Shown piece by piece: positions 36,827 through 49,629 of a stretch of DNA of 64,000 nucleotides. The DNA comes from Faecalibacterium taiwanense (GTDB lineage Bacteria > Bacillota > Clostridia > Oscillospirales > Ruminococcaceae): assembly GCF_036632915.2 (NCBI RefSeq), contig NZ_CP155552.1, positions 1,674,001 through 1,738,000 of the forward strand. The letters run 5' to 3'. Positions within the stretch are counted from its first letter, which is position 1. Every line of letters begins with the position of its first letter. The translations under genes were made by a program, and so were the position numbers. Under the pieces are notes generated by a model, which was not told where the DNA came from, searched no databases, and was given only the letters and a program-made list of their open reading frames with translations.

Positions 36827-37312
36827 TCACTGCTCCTTCGGGGACTGCCCGTTCTCAGCGTGCAGCTCTTCCAGAAAAATTACCAGCACCCAGAGGCCCA
36901 CGCCCACACACACGCAGATATCCGCAAAATTGAACACCGCAAACTGCATGAACAGCAGATTGATGTAGTCCACCACCTCGCCGTTGAGCACACGGTCGAT
37001 CAGGTTGCCGATGCCGCCGGCAAGGATCAGCAGTAGCGCAGCCTGCTGCAGGTATCTGCCGCGGCTGCGGAAGAACAGCCCGTAGGCCACAAAGATCAGC
37101 GCTATGCTGGTAGCGATGATGAGGAACAGCTGCTTGCCGCTGAGCAGGCTGAACGCCATGCCCGGGTTGAGCACGAACCGCAGCTCCACCACATGGGGGA
37201 TCAGCGGCATTGCACCAATGGGCTGCAGCACATTGGTGGCCCACAGCTTGATGGCCTGATCGATGCCAATGAGTGCCGCAGCCGCGAGCAGATTAAAAAC
37301 AACAAATGCCAT
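36827..37312 (-). CDS. lspA: Lipoprotein signal peptidase
   Basis: Cleaves signal peptides of prolipoproteins. The 161 residues contain four membrane helices and both catalytic aspartates, in GNLIDRVLNGEVVDY and FNFADICV. It can process the lipoproteins encoded in this window. It lies between the ileS terminator and rluD. Confidence 0.97.
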   Translation of the reverse strand: MAFVVFNLLAAAALIGIDQAIKLWATNVLQPIGAMPLIPHVVELRFVLNPGMAFSLLSGKQLFLIIATSIALIFVAYGLFFRSRGRYLQQAALLLILAGGIGNLIDRVLNGEVVDYINLLFMQFAVFNFADICVCVGVGLWVLVIFLEELHAENGQSPKEQ

Positions 37313-37338
37313 AGGATACTCCCAAAATCATTCAGTAT

Positions 37339-37372
37339 AAAAAACGGCGCTCCCCGGTATAAGGGAGCGCCG
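37339..37372 (-). terminator. Rho-independent terminator of ileS
   Basis: A 10-bp GC stem (37345-37354 with 37363-37372) is followed on the minus strand by six T residues. It separates ileS from lspA. Confidence 0.88.
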
Positions 37373-37402
37373 CCCTTTAAAACATTGTTTTATGCGGAAC
37401 GC

Positions 37403-40198
<2,796 letters not shown>

Positions 40199-40237
40199 TG
40201 GTTTACACTCTCCTCTACATTTCCTTATGGGGTTGCC

Positions 40238-41071
40238 TTACTCGCTGAACTTGATACCCTGAAAAGCATCGTAGTCCGGCTCGTCCGGCTTAAAATCAGC
40301 AGGAGGCGCGGGCGGCGGGTCCAGCTTGAGCTGGCTCTCATCCTTTGCCCAGAAATCCTCGCTGCTGTCAGCTGCCTTGTCGTCGTCATTTTCAACAACG
40401 GCAGCAGGTTCTGCATCTTCCTGTGCGGGCTGTGCAGGCTCTGCTTCCGGCTCCTGCACGTCCGCTGCCTGCGGCTGGGCTGCAGCGGCAGGCTCACTTT
40501 CCTCTGCAGCAGGCTCTGCCTGTTCGGCATCCTGTGCAGCCGTTTCCTTCTGGAACTCCGGCAGACGGCTCAGCGACTCCACATGGCTGCGGTACAGGTT
40601 GAGCACATCAGACTTGAAGCGGGTCACTTCCAGACGCACGCGGTCATACTCGCGCTCCTCTGCAAGGCGCTTCTCGTTTGCTTCGTTCTCGATCTCGTCT
40701 GCACGGTCGTTTGCCTTCTGCAGCAGTTCGTTGGCATCGCGGATGATATCATCACCGCGCAGATTTGCACGATGGATGATCTCTTCTGCTTTCTGGTTTG
40801 CTTCGCGGATGACATTTTCGCCCATGCGCTGTGCATTGATCAGCGCGCTCTTGAGCATTTCACCATCTGCCTCAAAGCTCTTCAGTTCATCGTGCAGCTT
40901 CTGGTTTTCAGCAGTCAGGTCCGCAATCTGCTTGCGAAGCTGTTCCGCCTGCGCATCGTCTTCCCGCAGCTGTTCTTCCACCTTATCCAGAAAACGGTCT
41001 ACGTCCTCTGTGCGGTAGCCGCGGAGGTTTTTCTCAAATTGCACAGAACGGACATCCTGCGGAGTCAGCAT
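40238..41071 (-). CDS. divIVA: DivIVA-domain protein
   Basis: Scaffold of curved membranes at poles and division sites. The 277 residues start MLTPQDVRSVQFEKNLRGYR, the membrane-binding N-terminus, followed by a long coiled coil (about 30-170) and a low-complexity tail rich in Ala, Glu, Pro and Gln ending before DYDAFQGIKFSE. The start is the second ATG at 41071, with GGGAGG 8 bases upstream; the first ATG is too close. It sits in the conserved sepF-ylmH-divIVA-ileS order. Confidence 0.94.
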   Translation of the reverse strand: MLTPQDVRSVQFEKNLRGYRTEDVDRFLDKVEEQLREDDAQAEQLRKQIADLTAENQKLHDELKSFEADGEMLKSALINAQRMGENVIREANQKAEEIIHRANLRGDDIIRDANELLQKANDRADEIENEANEKRLAEEREYDRVRLEVTRFKSDVLNLYRSHVESLSRLPEFQKETAAQDAEQAEPAAEESEPAAAAQPQAADVQEPEAEPAQPAQEDAEPAAVVENDDDKAADSSEDFWAKDESQLKLDPPPAPPADFKPDEPDYDAFQGIKFSE

Positions 41072-41092
41072 AGTCATTTCCTCCCGTTGCTT

Positions 41093-41911
41093 TTAATATT
41101 GAAAAAATTCGATGATTGACCGATCTTTTCTGCTTTTGCCGGGCAGTGCAGTCAGGTTGAAGCGGCCCTTGCCGCGCACCGTGAACACATCGCCCTCATA
41201 TACCTGCGCATGAGGTTTATCCGCCGGCAGGTGGTTGATCTCCACCCTGCCCGCCTCGATCAGTTCCGAAGCCTGTCCTCGGCTGCAGTGCAGCATAGCT
41301 GCCAGCACAGCGTCCAGCCGCAGGGACGATACCGTTGCACTGTGCATCTCACGCTCCGCCTGCGGAAACTGCGGCACCTCGTCCAGCGTCAGCAGTTCCG
41401 TGGTCAGCTCCGTGTGCCCAGCCTGAAACAGTTCCCGGCAGATCAGCTGTGCTGCCGGTTCCAGCGCAAACACATAAGCTGTGCCCGGCTGATCCTCCGG
41501 CAGAACGATATCTCCCAGCGCCTCGCGCCGCAGCTCAAGGCCCATCAGACTGCCCAGGTAATCCTTGTGGGCGGGCAGCGCAGCCCCCGCCTGTGCACAG
41601 CATTGCAGCCGCACACAGCAGATGGGTGCTTCGCCGCAGCTGTACTCCGGCTCGATACAGAGCACCCTGCGCTCCGCATTCAGCCAGCCGCCCTCAAACC
41701 GGAAGCCCTCCTGCACACCGGCACGGCCCAGTGCCGCGCGGGCCAAGTCTTGCTCGCGGTCACTCAGGAAAGCCGAATACCGCGCAATGTCCCGGGAAAA
41801 GGCCGTGTGGGCCAAGTCCTCGATATGGCGCATGAGATAGCGTTCTTCATCGGTACGCGCAGGGATGAACCCGCGCGCCGCCTTGGGCTGCGGATCAATA
41901 GAACGCGCCAT
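41093..41911 (-). CDS. ylmH: YlmH-family S4 RNA-binding protein
   Basis: About 272 residues with a C-terminal S4 domain (SSLRLDAVLAAMLHCSRGQASELIEAGRVEIN). Bacillus YlmH binds rRNA and stabilises peptidyl-tRNA in stalled ribosomes. The ATG at 41911 has a GGAG site and overlaps sepF by 17 bases. Confidence 0.9.
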   Translation of the reverse strand: MARSIDPQPKAARGFIPARTDEERYLMRHIEDLAHTAFSRDIARYSAFLSDREQDLARAALGRAGVQEGFRFEGGWLNAERRVLCIEPEYSCGEAPICCVRLQCCAQAGAALPAHKDYLGSLMGLELRREALGDIVLPEDQPGTAYVFALEPAAQLICRELFQAGHTELTTELLTLDEVPQFPQAEREMHSATVSSLRLDAVLAAMLHCSRGQASELIEAGRVEINHLPADKPHAQVYEGDVFTVRGKGRFNLTALPGKSRKDRSIIEFFQY

Positions 41912-42359
41912 TGTTCTCCAGCTCGTCCAGCAGATCACCCATGATATCCACGTTGTACGGAGTGATGATGAAGGTGCTGTTGGCCACGCGCTTGATCTGG
42001 CCATTGTTTGCATATGCAACACCGGACAGGAAATCCACCAGACGGCGGGACACTTCCTTGTTGGTGGACTCCAGATTGAGCACCACGGTGCGCTTGTTGT
42101 TCAGGTGGTCAGCAATGGTACTGGCATCCTCAAAACGCTCAGGCTTGACCAGAACGACCTTGAGCTGAGTGGTGGCATTGATGTTGACCACCTTGCCGTT
42201 CTTCTTGGCACCCTCAACAGGCTCTTCATTTTCGTCGTCAGCACCAAGGCCGATGCCATTGTTATTGTTTACCATCTGGGGGCCATCGTCAATGTACTGA
42301 TCCTCGTAATCGTCTTCCTGGTCAAACAGACCTTTCTTAATGCTGTCAAGCAAAGACAT
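41895..42359 (-). CDS. sepF: Cell division protein SepF
   Basis: FtsZ-binding membrane anchor of the divisome. The 154 residues have an N-terminal amphipathic helix (MSLLDSIKKGLF), an acidic linker and a C-terminal core with RTVVLNLE and RRLVDFLSGVAYA. The ATG at 42359 follows AGGAG. A consensus promoter lies just upstream, so it leads the sepF-ylmH-divIVA-ileS operon. Confidence 0.95.
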   Translation of the reverse strand: MSLLDSIKKGLFDQEDDYEDQYIDDGPQMVNNNNGIGLGADDENEEPVEGAKKNGKVVNINATTQLKVVLVKPERFEDASTIADHLNNKRTVVLNLESTNKEVSRRLVDFLSGVAYANNGQIKRVANSTFIITPYNVDIMGDLLDELENNGAFY

Positions 42360-42437
42360 ACAATCTGCTCCTTTCATTCGGGCAGCATGGCGCTGCCTGG
42401 CGTTCTTTGCAAATAGATGCAAATAATAGCTTTATCT

Positions 42438-42466
42438 ATTATCGGATTTTTTGCCTCAGATGTCAA
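42438..42466 (-). promoter_or_regulatory. Promoter of the sepF operon
   Basis: A perfect TTGACA (42461-42466) and GATAAT (42438-42443) are 17 bases apart on the minus strand, about 80 bases before sepF and immediately after the stop of the HlyD-like gene. Confidence 0.85.
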
Positions 42467-42469
42467 TAA

Positions 42470-43783
42470 CTACAAAAGCTTTCCATCATACAAATTTTGT
42501 CCGGAAACGATTATTTCGTCATAAAGCCTCACCTTGCTGACCGAGCCCTCGGTCCCTTCGGGCAGAACAAGGATGTAATCGCCGTCCGTGATGAGGGGAT
42601 GGTCTGCGTCCACCGGGTCGATCGGGCAGAAGCGGGCAATGTTGCCAAGTTTCACGTACACACCTGGAATGTAGTTTTCGCCCTGCGTTTGTGCCTCGGT
42701 GCCATCCTCTTTTAAATAGTGCACAGCCGCAGCAGGCACCCGCAGGCCGCTGCGCTCTCCTACCGAGATGCGTGCTGCAGCCCGGTTCAGGCAAAGCACA
42801 TCGCCGTTGATGGAGTTGCAGGCAAGCACAAAGCGGGCAAGGCCGCTGTCCTGATCGATCTCCACCTCGGTGACGGTGGCCTTGAGGCTGTTTTCCACCT
42901 GACCCGGGAAGCTGATCTCCACCGCTGTGCTCAGCGGCTTGCCGTTCTGACCCAGCAGCTTTTCGCCCTGCTTTGCAGTGCACACGCCCACATAGCGCCA
43001 TGTGAACCCTGCCACGATCTTACCGGCGCAGCCGTCCAGTGCCAGCACTGGGTCGGACTGCAGATAGCCCTGCAGCTCCTGTGCGTTCAGTGCAAGGATA
43101 TCATCGGCACTGGCATTGAGCCGTCCGCTGCTGGAAGAGCGCACAAAATAGCCGGTCTGCGGTGCAGTGATCTGCGCCGGGCTGCCCAGCTGCGCCTGCA
43201 CGCTCTGGGACTGCTGGACCAGCGCAGTGATCTGATCGGTAAAGTTTGCAGCTTCGCCCGTTACCACCCAGAGCTTGTTCTGGGCCAACAGGTAGGCATT
43301 GGCATCATCATCCACCGCTTCATAATCGCTGTCGTCCAGCGTATCCAGCAGGTCATACAGCGCAGAAGAACGTTCTTTTAAAAGGGTATCCAGCTGCAGC
43401 GCAGAAGTGTTCTGCGATTTCTGCAGCAGGTTGATCTGATCATTCAGCTGGTTCAGCTGCAGGCGCAGCGAAGCCTGCGAAGCGTTGCTGTACACCTCTG
43501 CCACTGCGGTGCCCGCTGAAACGCGCTCGCCGTCGGCAGCAAGATATCCAAGGTTTCCGCTGCCTGCCACATAGCTTTCGTCGAACAGCAGAACTCCGTC
43601 GGCTTCCACCGTATCCGAAATGACCGCAGGCAGCGCAGTCTCATAAACATTCTGCGGGAACAGGATATGTGCGGCCTGATACACCACATAAATTGCTGCC
43701 AGCAGCAGAAACGCGATCAGCACGCCTGCCAGAGTGGTAAGCACATGCGGCGCATGGCGTTCCTTCTGGGTCTCATCCGGCAT
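42470..43783 (-). CDS. HlyD-like membrane-anchored adaptor protein
   Basis: About 437 residues with one N-terminal membrane helix (about 17-40), a biotinyl-lipoyl-like half motif (GYLAADGERVSAGTAVAEV), a long helical hairpin (about 100-200) and a beta-rich C-terminus. This is the layout of periplasmic adaptor proteins of the HlyD family, but no transporter gene is adjacent. Position upstream of sepF is common in Clostridia. The start is probably the ATG at 43783 (AAAGGA site); an ATG at 43792 overlaps miaA by ATGA. Confidence 0.75.
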   Translation of the reverse strand: MPDETQKERHAPHVLTTLAGVLIAFLLLAAIYVVYQAAHILFPQNVYETALPAVISDTVEADGVLLFDESYVAGSGNLGYLAADGERVSAGTAVAEVYSNASQASLRLQLNQLNDQINLLQKSQNTSALQLDTLLKERSSALYDLLDTLDDSDYEAVDDDANAYLLAQNKLWVVTGEAANFTDQITALVQQSQSVQAQLGSPAQITAPQTGYFVRSSSSGRLNASADDILALNAQELQGYLQSDPVLALDGCAGKIVAGFTWRYVGVCTAKQGEKLLGQNGKPLSTAVEISFPGQVENSLKATVTEVEIDQDSGLARFVLACNSINGDVLCLNRAAARISVGERSGLRVPAAAVHYLKEDGTEAQTQGENYIPGVYVKLGNIARFCPIDPVDADHPLITDGDYILVLPEGTEGSVSKVRLYDEIIVSGQNLYDGKLL

Positions 43784-43788
43784 ATCGA

Positions 43789-44733
43789 TCATCCTTTCGC
43801 TAAAAATTCGCTAGTTTTGCGGATGGCAGTCTGCACTGCATCCGGTGCACCGGCATCCAGCCAGACCACATCGTCCATATGGCGGAACCAGGTCAACTGG
43901 CGCTTGGCATAGTTGCGGGATGCCTGCTTGAGCTTTTCCGTGCAGGCTTCCAGTGGAGCTGTCTGCTCAAAATACGGAAAGAACTCCTTGTATCCGATGG
44001 CCTGCGCTGCCGTGCGGAAGCTTTCCCGGTTCTGCCAGACATGCTCCGCTTCCTTTATAAGGCCCGCTTCCAGCATTTTGTCCACACGCAGGTCAATGCG
44101 GCGGTAAAGTACCGCGCGCTCTGGGAAATCCAGACCGAGGATCAGGCTGCGGTAGGGCCGCTCCGGTGGGAGAGACTCCGCCTTCTGTTCGCTCAGCTTT
44201 TTGCCGGTGGCACGATAATGTTCGAGTGCGCGCAGCACCCGCACCTGATTGTTCGGGTGGATAGCCGCAGCAGCTTCCGGGTCGGCCTGCTTCAGTTCTT
44301 CGTACATGGCAGCACCGCCTTTTGCAGCCAGTTCCGCCGCCAGTTGCTCCCGCAGACCGGCAGGTGCTTTTTCCTCTGTAAAGCGCACCCCATACAGAAA
44401 GCTCTGAACATACAGCCCTGTGCCGCCCACAAGGATGGGCAGCTTCTTCCGGGCAGAGATCTCTTCTTCCAGCTTTCCGGCCATGGCGGTAAAGTCTGCC
44501 ACGCTGAAAGCCTTGTCCGGTGTAAGGATGTCCACGCCGTGATGCGGGATACCGCAGGTCTCCTCCGGTGTCACCTTTGCCGTGCCTATGTCCAGACCTT
44601 TATAGATCTGCATGGAATCACAGCTGATGACCTCGCCGGAAAAATGTTTTGCAAGTTCTACGCCCAGCGCTGTCTTTCCGGTTGCGGTAGGGCCGACGAC
44701 GGCCACCACGGGATGTTTATACGATGCGTCCAA
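43789..44733 (-). CDS. miaA: tRNA dimethylallyltransferase MiaA
   Basis: Adds an isopentenyl group to A37 of tRNAs reading U-starting codons. The 314 residues include the P-loop GPTATGKTALG near residue 13, SCDSMQIY and the GGTGLYVQ segment. It appears to start at a TTG at 44733 inside the mutL 3' end. With miaB in the same cluster, both steps of ms2i6A37 synthesis are encoded within 8 kb. Confidence 0.95.
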   Translation of the reverse strand: MDASYKHPVVAVVGPTATGKTALGVELAKHFSGEVISCDSMQIYKGLDIGTAKVTPEETCGIPHHGVDILTPDKAFSVADFTAMAGKLEEEISARKKLPILVGGTGLYVQSFLYGVRFTEEKAPAGLREQLAAELAAKGGAAMYEELKQADPEAAAAIHPNNQVRVLRALEHYRATGKKLSEQKAESLPPERPYRSLILGLDFPERAVLYRRIDLRVDKMLEAGLIKEAEHVWQNRESFRTAAQAIGYKEFFPYFEQTAPLEACTEKLKQASRNYAKRQLTWFRHMDDVVWLDAGAPDAVQTAIRKTSEFLAKG

Positions 44734-46858
44734 ACTGCTTTTCCAGCTCCTTCCGGGTCAATTTGAGTACGCAGGGGCGGCCATGCGGGCAGAACGGCGG
44801 CACCTCGCCGGAAAGGATCTTTTCGGCCAGCGCCAGCAGTTCCTGCGGCGAGGACTTGTCCCCCGCCTTGATGGCCGCACGGCAGGAGATAGAATGCAGC
44901 ACCCACTCGGTGTGCTCGTTCAGCGCATCATGGCCGCCCTTGAGCAGCTTATTTGCGATCTCCACCAGCAGGCTTTCGGCATTCTGCGGCTCCACATCTG
45001 CGGGCACCGCGCGCAGCACCACGGTATTGCCGCCAAAGTCCGCGATCTCAAGGCCCGCATTTTCCAGCAGAGGAATGTTATCCAGCAGGGCCTGCTTTTC
45101 CTCCGCAGCAAGGTCGATGGCAGCAGGCTCCAGCAGCATCTGGCTGGGCACATTGCCATAGTTCGCGGCTAGTTTTTCGTACAGCTGGCGCTCGTGGGCA
45201 GCGTGTTTATCGATCAGGCACAGCTCGTCGCCGCGTTCTGCAAGGATATATGTTCTGAACACCTCGCCCACATAGCGCAGCGGTTCCGGCTGATCCGCCG
45301 TCGGATCAAAGTTCATCTGTTCCGGCTCGGCCAGTACAGTTTCCTGTTCTGCCGCTTCCGGCGCATCCGGTTCTGTTTCTGCACAGGGTGCACTCTCAGG
45401 TTCTTCCTTTGGTGCTTCCTGCGCAGGGTTCCACGCTGCCATATGGTCCTGAGACGAATGCAGTTTTGTCTCACCAAATTCCGGTTCCACATCCAGCTGC
45501 GTTTCACTTGCCGCCGCACGGAACGGCTCTGGTGCCTTTGTCGTTTCCAGCTTCGGGCTGTGAAGGGTCACGAATGGATCCAGCATATCCTCGTTCTGAG
45601 CACTGCCTTTCCAGCGCGGCACACTGGGTGCTGTCGGTATTTGCATTGCAGCAGCCGGGGCAGGCTGCTGCGGTGCTGCGGCGGGTTTTGCCGGTTCCCA
45701 ATGCTGCTGTGGCAGAACGCCCGGGTCTGCCTGTCCCCGAATGATCGCAGAAAGGCCTGTAAAGTTATTGTTCTTTACATCATTTTTGATTATATCAGCG
45801 TCTTTTTTTGAATTTTCAGCTTTTTCTTCTTCTTTGTCCGCTTCAAAGGTAAAAAGCCGTTCACCAGTGCCGGGCTGAGCCAATGCCAGCTTGACGGCAT
45901 GATACACCACATCAAAAACATCATTTTCGCGGGCAAAGCGGGCTTCGATCTTGGCCGGATGCACATTGACATCCACAAGGTCGGCCGGCATTTCCAGCAG
46001 CAGAATGCCGCCCGGGAACTTGCCCTGCATCATGGTACCCTTGAACGCCATCTCCATACCGGCCATCATGGTGCGGTTGCGCACATAGCGGCCATTGATG
46101 TAAAAATGCTGCATGCTTCGGCTGGCGCGGCAGCTTTTGGGCGGGGTAATCAGACCGGTGATGCGGTACACGCCCTCCTGATTTTTCAGCTCAATGAGGT
46201 CCCGGCTGAACTCCCGGCCCAGCACCGCATAGGCTGCACCGCGCAGCTGGCCGTCGCCGGGCGTGACATACTGCAGCTTGCCCTCACGGATGAACTTGAC
46301 GCTGACTTCCGGGTGGCTGAGCGCTACATGGGTAACTGTATCCGACACAAAGGTGCCCTCGGAGGAGTCCTTTTTGAGGAACTTCATGCGGGCAGGCGTG
46401 TTGTAAAACAGATCCTTTACCCGGATGGTGGTGCCCACAGCTCTGGCACCCGGCTCACGGGAGACCTCTTCCCCGCCCTCAATGCGGTAGACCGTGGCAA
46501 ACTCGTCCACCTCTGTTCGGGTGGTCAGCTCTACACGGGCCACGCTGGCAATGGATGCCAGTGCTTCACCGCGGAAGCCAAGCGTATGGATGTTGGTCAG
46601 ATCGTCCGGTGTTTCAATTTTGCTGGTGGCGTGGCGGATAAACGCCGTGGAGATATATTCTGCCTCGATGCCGGTGCCGTTATCGCTGATCTCGATCAGC
46701 TTGACGCCGCCGGATTCAATGCTGACGGTCACCTGCGTGGCACCGGCATCAATGGAGTTTTCCAGCAGCTCCTTAACAACGGATGCCGGACGCTCGACCA
46801 CCTCACCGGCTGCGATCAGCTCGGCTGTGTGCTTATCCAGAACATGGATCACTGCCAT
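44717..46858 (-). CDS. mutL: DNA mismatch repair protein MutL
   Basis: 713 residues with the N-terminal GHKL ATPase motifs ELLENSIDAGA, DNGTGIE and GFRGEAL, a long Pro/Glu-rich linker (about 340-520), and a C-terminal dimerisation domain with DKHAAHERQLYE near residue 548 and CPHGRP near the end. These are the metal-binding motifs of MutL nickases, with Lys in place of the usual Gln. The ATG follows AAGGAGG. Confidence 0.97.
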   Translation of the reverse strand: MAVIHVLDKHTAELIAAGEVVERPASVVKELLENSIDAGATQVTVSIESGGVKLIEISDNGTGIEAEYISTAFIRHATSKIETPDDLTNIHTLGFRGEALASIASVARVELTTRTEVDEFATVYRIEGGEEVSREPGARAVGTTIRVKDLFYNTPARMKFLKKDSSEGTFVSDTVTHVALSHPEVSVKFIREGKLQYVTPGDGQLRGAAYAVLGREFSRDLIELKNQEGVYRITGLITPPKSCRASRSMQHFYINGRYVRNRTMMAGMEMAFKGTMMQGKFPGGILLLEMPADLVDVNVHPAKIEARFARENDVFDVVYHAVKLALAQPGTGERLFTFEADKEEEKAENSKKDADIIKNDVKNNNFTGLSAIIRGQADPGVLPQQHWEPAKPAAAPQQPAPAAAMQIPTAPSVPRWKGSAQNEDMLDPFVTLHSPKLETTKAPEPFRAAASETQLDVEPEFGETKLHSSQDHMAAWNPAQEAPKEEPESAPCAETEPDAPEAAEQETVLAEPEQMNFDPTADQPEPLRYVGEVFRTYILAERGDELCLIDKHAAHERQLYEKLAANYGNVPSQMLLEPAAIDLAAEEKQALLDNIPLLENAGLEIADFGGNTVVLRAVPADVEPQNAESLLVEIANKLLKGGHDALNEHTEWVLHSISCRAAIKAGDKSSPQELLALAEKILSGEVPPFCPHGRPCVLKLTRKELEKQFGRIV

Positions 46859-46901
46859 GGTGTTTTCCCTCCTTGTATGGTCTGGGTCAGGTAGAGCAGT
46901 T

Positions 46902-49517
46902 TCATCTGTTCAGGCTGCCCTTCAGGGTCTTTTTCAGCTCGTAGAGGAAGTTCAAAGCCTCAATGGGGGTGAGTGTTTCCACATCCAGAGCTTCCAGCTT
47001 GTCCATCATCTCGCTGGGCACAGCCGGAGAGTTATACTCCTGCAGGGCATCAAAATCCATCTGCTCTACTTTATTTTTAGGTGCAGTTGCTTCCAGCGCG
47101 CGCAGCACCTCATGGGCGCGGCGGGTCACACTGCCGGGCAGGCCTGCCAGCTTTGCCACCTCGATGCCGTAGCTGTCATCCGCCGGGCCGCGCACGATGC
47201 GGCGCAGGAAGGTGATGTCCTCGCCGCGTTTTTTTACTGCAATATTGTAGTTTTTTACGCCGTCCACGCCGCCTTCCAGCTCGGTCAGCTCGTGGTAGTG
47301 GGTGGCAAACAGAGTCTTGCAGCCAAGGCCCTTGGCGGGGTCTGCAATGTGCTCCACTACGGCGCGGGCAATGCTCATACCGTCAAAGGTGGAAGTGCCG
47401 CGGCCGATCTCGTCCAGCACCACAAGGCTTTTGGCGGTGGCATTTTTCAGGATCTCCGCTACCTCGGTCATCTCCACCATAAAGGTGGACTGACCGGCAG
47501 ACAGGTCGTCCGACGCACCGATGCGAGTGAAAATGGCATCCACCACACCCACATGGCAGCTGGAAGCCGGTACAAAGGAGCCGATCTGCGCCATCAGCGC
47601 GATCAGTGCATTCTGGCGCATGTACGTGGATTTACCTGCCATGTTGGGGCCGGTGATGATCAGGCAGCGGTCTGCACCACAGTTCAGGGTGGTATCATTG
47701 GGTACAAACAGGCTGCCTTTCAGCATCTGCTCCACCACAGGGTGACGGCCCTCGGTGATGGTCAGCTCGTCACTGTCGTCCACGATGGGACGGCAGTAGT
47801 TGTTTTCCGCTGCCACCTGCGCCAGCGCCGTGAGCACATCCAGCTGGGCCACCGCATTGGCCGTGCGCTGGATGCGGTCCAGCTGAGCGCTGATGCTTTC
47901 CAGCAGTTCGCTGAACAGGCGGTGCTCCAGCGTGATGAGCCGTTCGTGGGCACCTAAGATCTTGCTCTCCAGCTCTTTCAGTTCCTGCGTGATGTAGCGT
48001 TCGCCGGAAGTCAGGGTCTGCTTGCGGATGTAAGTCTCCGGCACCATGCTCTTATAGGAGTTGCTTACCTCGATGAAGTAGCCAAACACATGGTTATAGC
48101 CGATCTTCAGCTTGGGGATGCCGGTCTCCTGCCGCAGGCGGGCTTCCAGCTGCGCCAGAACGCCCTTGGTATTGTCGCGGATGGAACGCAGCTCGTCCAC
48201 CTCGGCATGGTAGCCTTTGGCAATGACACCGCCATCCTTGAGGGTAGAGGGCGCTTCCGGGTCCACCGCCGCATAAATACGGGCCTTGATGTCCTCCAAC
48301 GGATCGATCTGTACTGCCAGTTCAGCAAGCTCCGGGCAGCCGCAGGCCTCAGCCAGCCTGCGCAGGCCGGGCAGCCGGTCGCAGGTCTGGGCCAGCGTAT
48401 AGATCTCCTTGGGTGTGGCAGAGCCGTAAACCGTGCGGGTCATCAGGCGTTCCATATCCGCAATGTAACCCAGCTCTTCGGTCAGGTCGCCGCGGGCCAT
48501 GGTCTGCTTGACAAGGCTCTCCACAGCGTTCAGGCGGTGGTTGATGAGTGCACTGGAAATAAGCGGCTGCTCGATCCAGCTGCGCAGCATACGCTTGCCC
48601 ATGGATGTACTGGTCTTATCCAGCACCCAGAGCAGCGTGCCCCGCTTTTCGCGGCCGCGCAGCGTCTCGGTCAGCTCCAGATTGGCGCGGGTCACGGGCG
48701 AAAGACGCATGAACTGGGCCTTATTATAGGTTATGACCGTTTTCAGACGTTCCACGCCCTTGATCTGGGTATCGTGCAGATATTCCAGCAGTGCCGCCAT
48801 GGCAAAGCGCACAAGGCCGTCCGCTGCAATGCCGGTGGTCTGCGCCCAGTCGCGGCCAAACTGGTTTTCCAGCGATGCCGCCACAAGGCCCGGTGCATAG
48901 CGCTCCTCTTCGATCAGCTCCACCGAACAAGTCATATTCTTTTTGATGTACGCCGTCACCTCGCGGCAGTCCAGCAGACCCGGATTCATCAGTACTTCGC
49001 TGGGATGGTAGCGGCACAGCTCCGTAATGACCGCCGGGGCGATCTTGTCTGCATTCAGCTCTGTGATATGGGCCGTACCGGTAGAGACATCCGCAAAGCA
49101 CAAACCTGCTTTCTTTCCTTTGAGGAAGATACTGGCAATGTAGTTATTGCGGTCATCCTGCAGCATACTGCTCTCAATGACCGTGCCGGGTGTGACCACG
49201 CGGATGATGTCCCGCTTGACAAGGCCCTTGGCCTTGGCCGGGTCTTCCACCTGCTCACAGATGGCTACTTTGTAGCCCTTGGCGATCAGCCGCGCCACAT
49301 ATCCCTCGTAGCTGTGGAAGGGCACGCCGCACATGGGCGCTCGCTCTTCCATGCCGCACTGCTTGCCGGTCAGGGTCAGGTCCAGTTCCTTGGATGCCGT
49401 CAGGGCATCGTCAAAGAACATCTCATAAAAATCGCCGATGCGGTAAAACAGAATTTCGTCCTTATGTTGTTTTTTGATCTCAAGATATTGCTGCATCATG
49501 GGCGACAGCTCTGCCAT
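46902..49517 (-). CDS. mutS: DNA mismatch repair protein MutS
   Basis: Mismatch recognition ATPase of 871 residues. The Phe-x-Glu mismatch-binding motif occurs in GDFYEMFFDDA near residue 30, the P-loop GPNMAGKST near 620 and VLDEIGRGTSTFDG near 700. The ATG follows GAGAGGG. It precedes mutL by 43 bases and lies downstream of ricA across a hairpin. Confidence 0.98.
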   Translation of the reverse strand: MAELSPMMQQYLEIKKQHKDEILFYRIGDFYEMFFDDALTASKELDLTLTGKQCGMEERAPMCGVPFHSYEGYVARLIAKGYKVAICEQVEDPAKAKGLVKRDIIRVVTPGTVIESSMLQDDRNNYIASIFLKGKKAGLCFADVSTGTAHITELNADKIAPAVITELCRYHPSEVLMNPGLLDCREVTAYIKKNMTCSVELIEEERYAPGLVAASLENQFGRDWAQTTGIAADGLVRFAMAALLEYLHDTQIKGVERLKTVITYNKAQFMRLSPVTRANLELTETLRGREKRGTLLWVLDKTSTSMGKRMLRSWIEQPLISSALINHRLNAVESLVKQTMARGDLTEELGYIADMERLMTRTVYGSATPKEIYTLAQTCDRLPGLRRLAEACGCPELAELAVQIDPLEDIKARIYAAVDPEAPSTLKDGGVIAKGYHAEVDELRSIRDNTKGVLAQLEARLRQETGIPKLKIGYNHVFGYFIEVSNSYKSMVPETYIRKQTLTSGERYITQELKELESKILGAHERLITLEHRLFSELLESISAQLDRIQRTANAVAQLDVLTALAQVAAENNYCRPIVDDSDELTITEGRHPVVEQMLKGSLFVPNDTTLNCGADRCLIITGPNMAGKSTYMRQNALIALMAQIGSFVPASSCHVGVVDAIFTRIGASDDLSAGQSTFMVEMTEVAEILKNATAKSLVVLDEIGRGTSTFDGMSIARAVVEHIADPAKGLGCKTLFATHYHELTELEGGVDGVKNYNIAVKKRGEDITFLRRIVRGPADDSYGIEVAKLAGLPGSVTRRAHEVLRALEATAPKNKVEQMDFDALQEYNSPAVPSEMMDKLEALDVETLTPIEALNFLYELKKTLKGSLNR

Positions 49518-49580
49518 GGTTTACCCTCTCTCCCGTTCTATGGTTCTGTGCACAAGTTTGCGGCTTGTAACCGCTTTTGC

Positions 49581-49620
49581 AAACAAAACGCGGTCTGTTT
49601 TGCACAGCCGCGTTTTGTTT
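49581..49620. terminator. 13-bp inverted repeat between ricA and mutS
   Basis: Bases 49581-49593 and 49608-49620 are perfect reverse complements ending in TTTTGTTT. It lies just after ricA on the minus strand. As there is no further T run it may only partly terminate. Confidence 0.65.
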
Positions 49621-49629
49621 TTGCCGGTT

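Noticed and set aside
40199..40237. T-box or other leader before ileS
   Set aside because: Only 39 bases separate divIVA and ileS, too few for a T-box.
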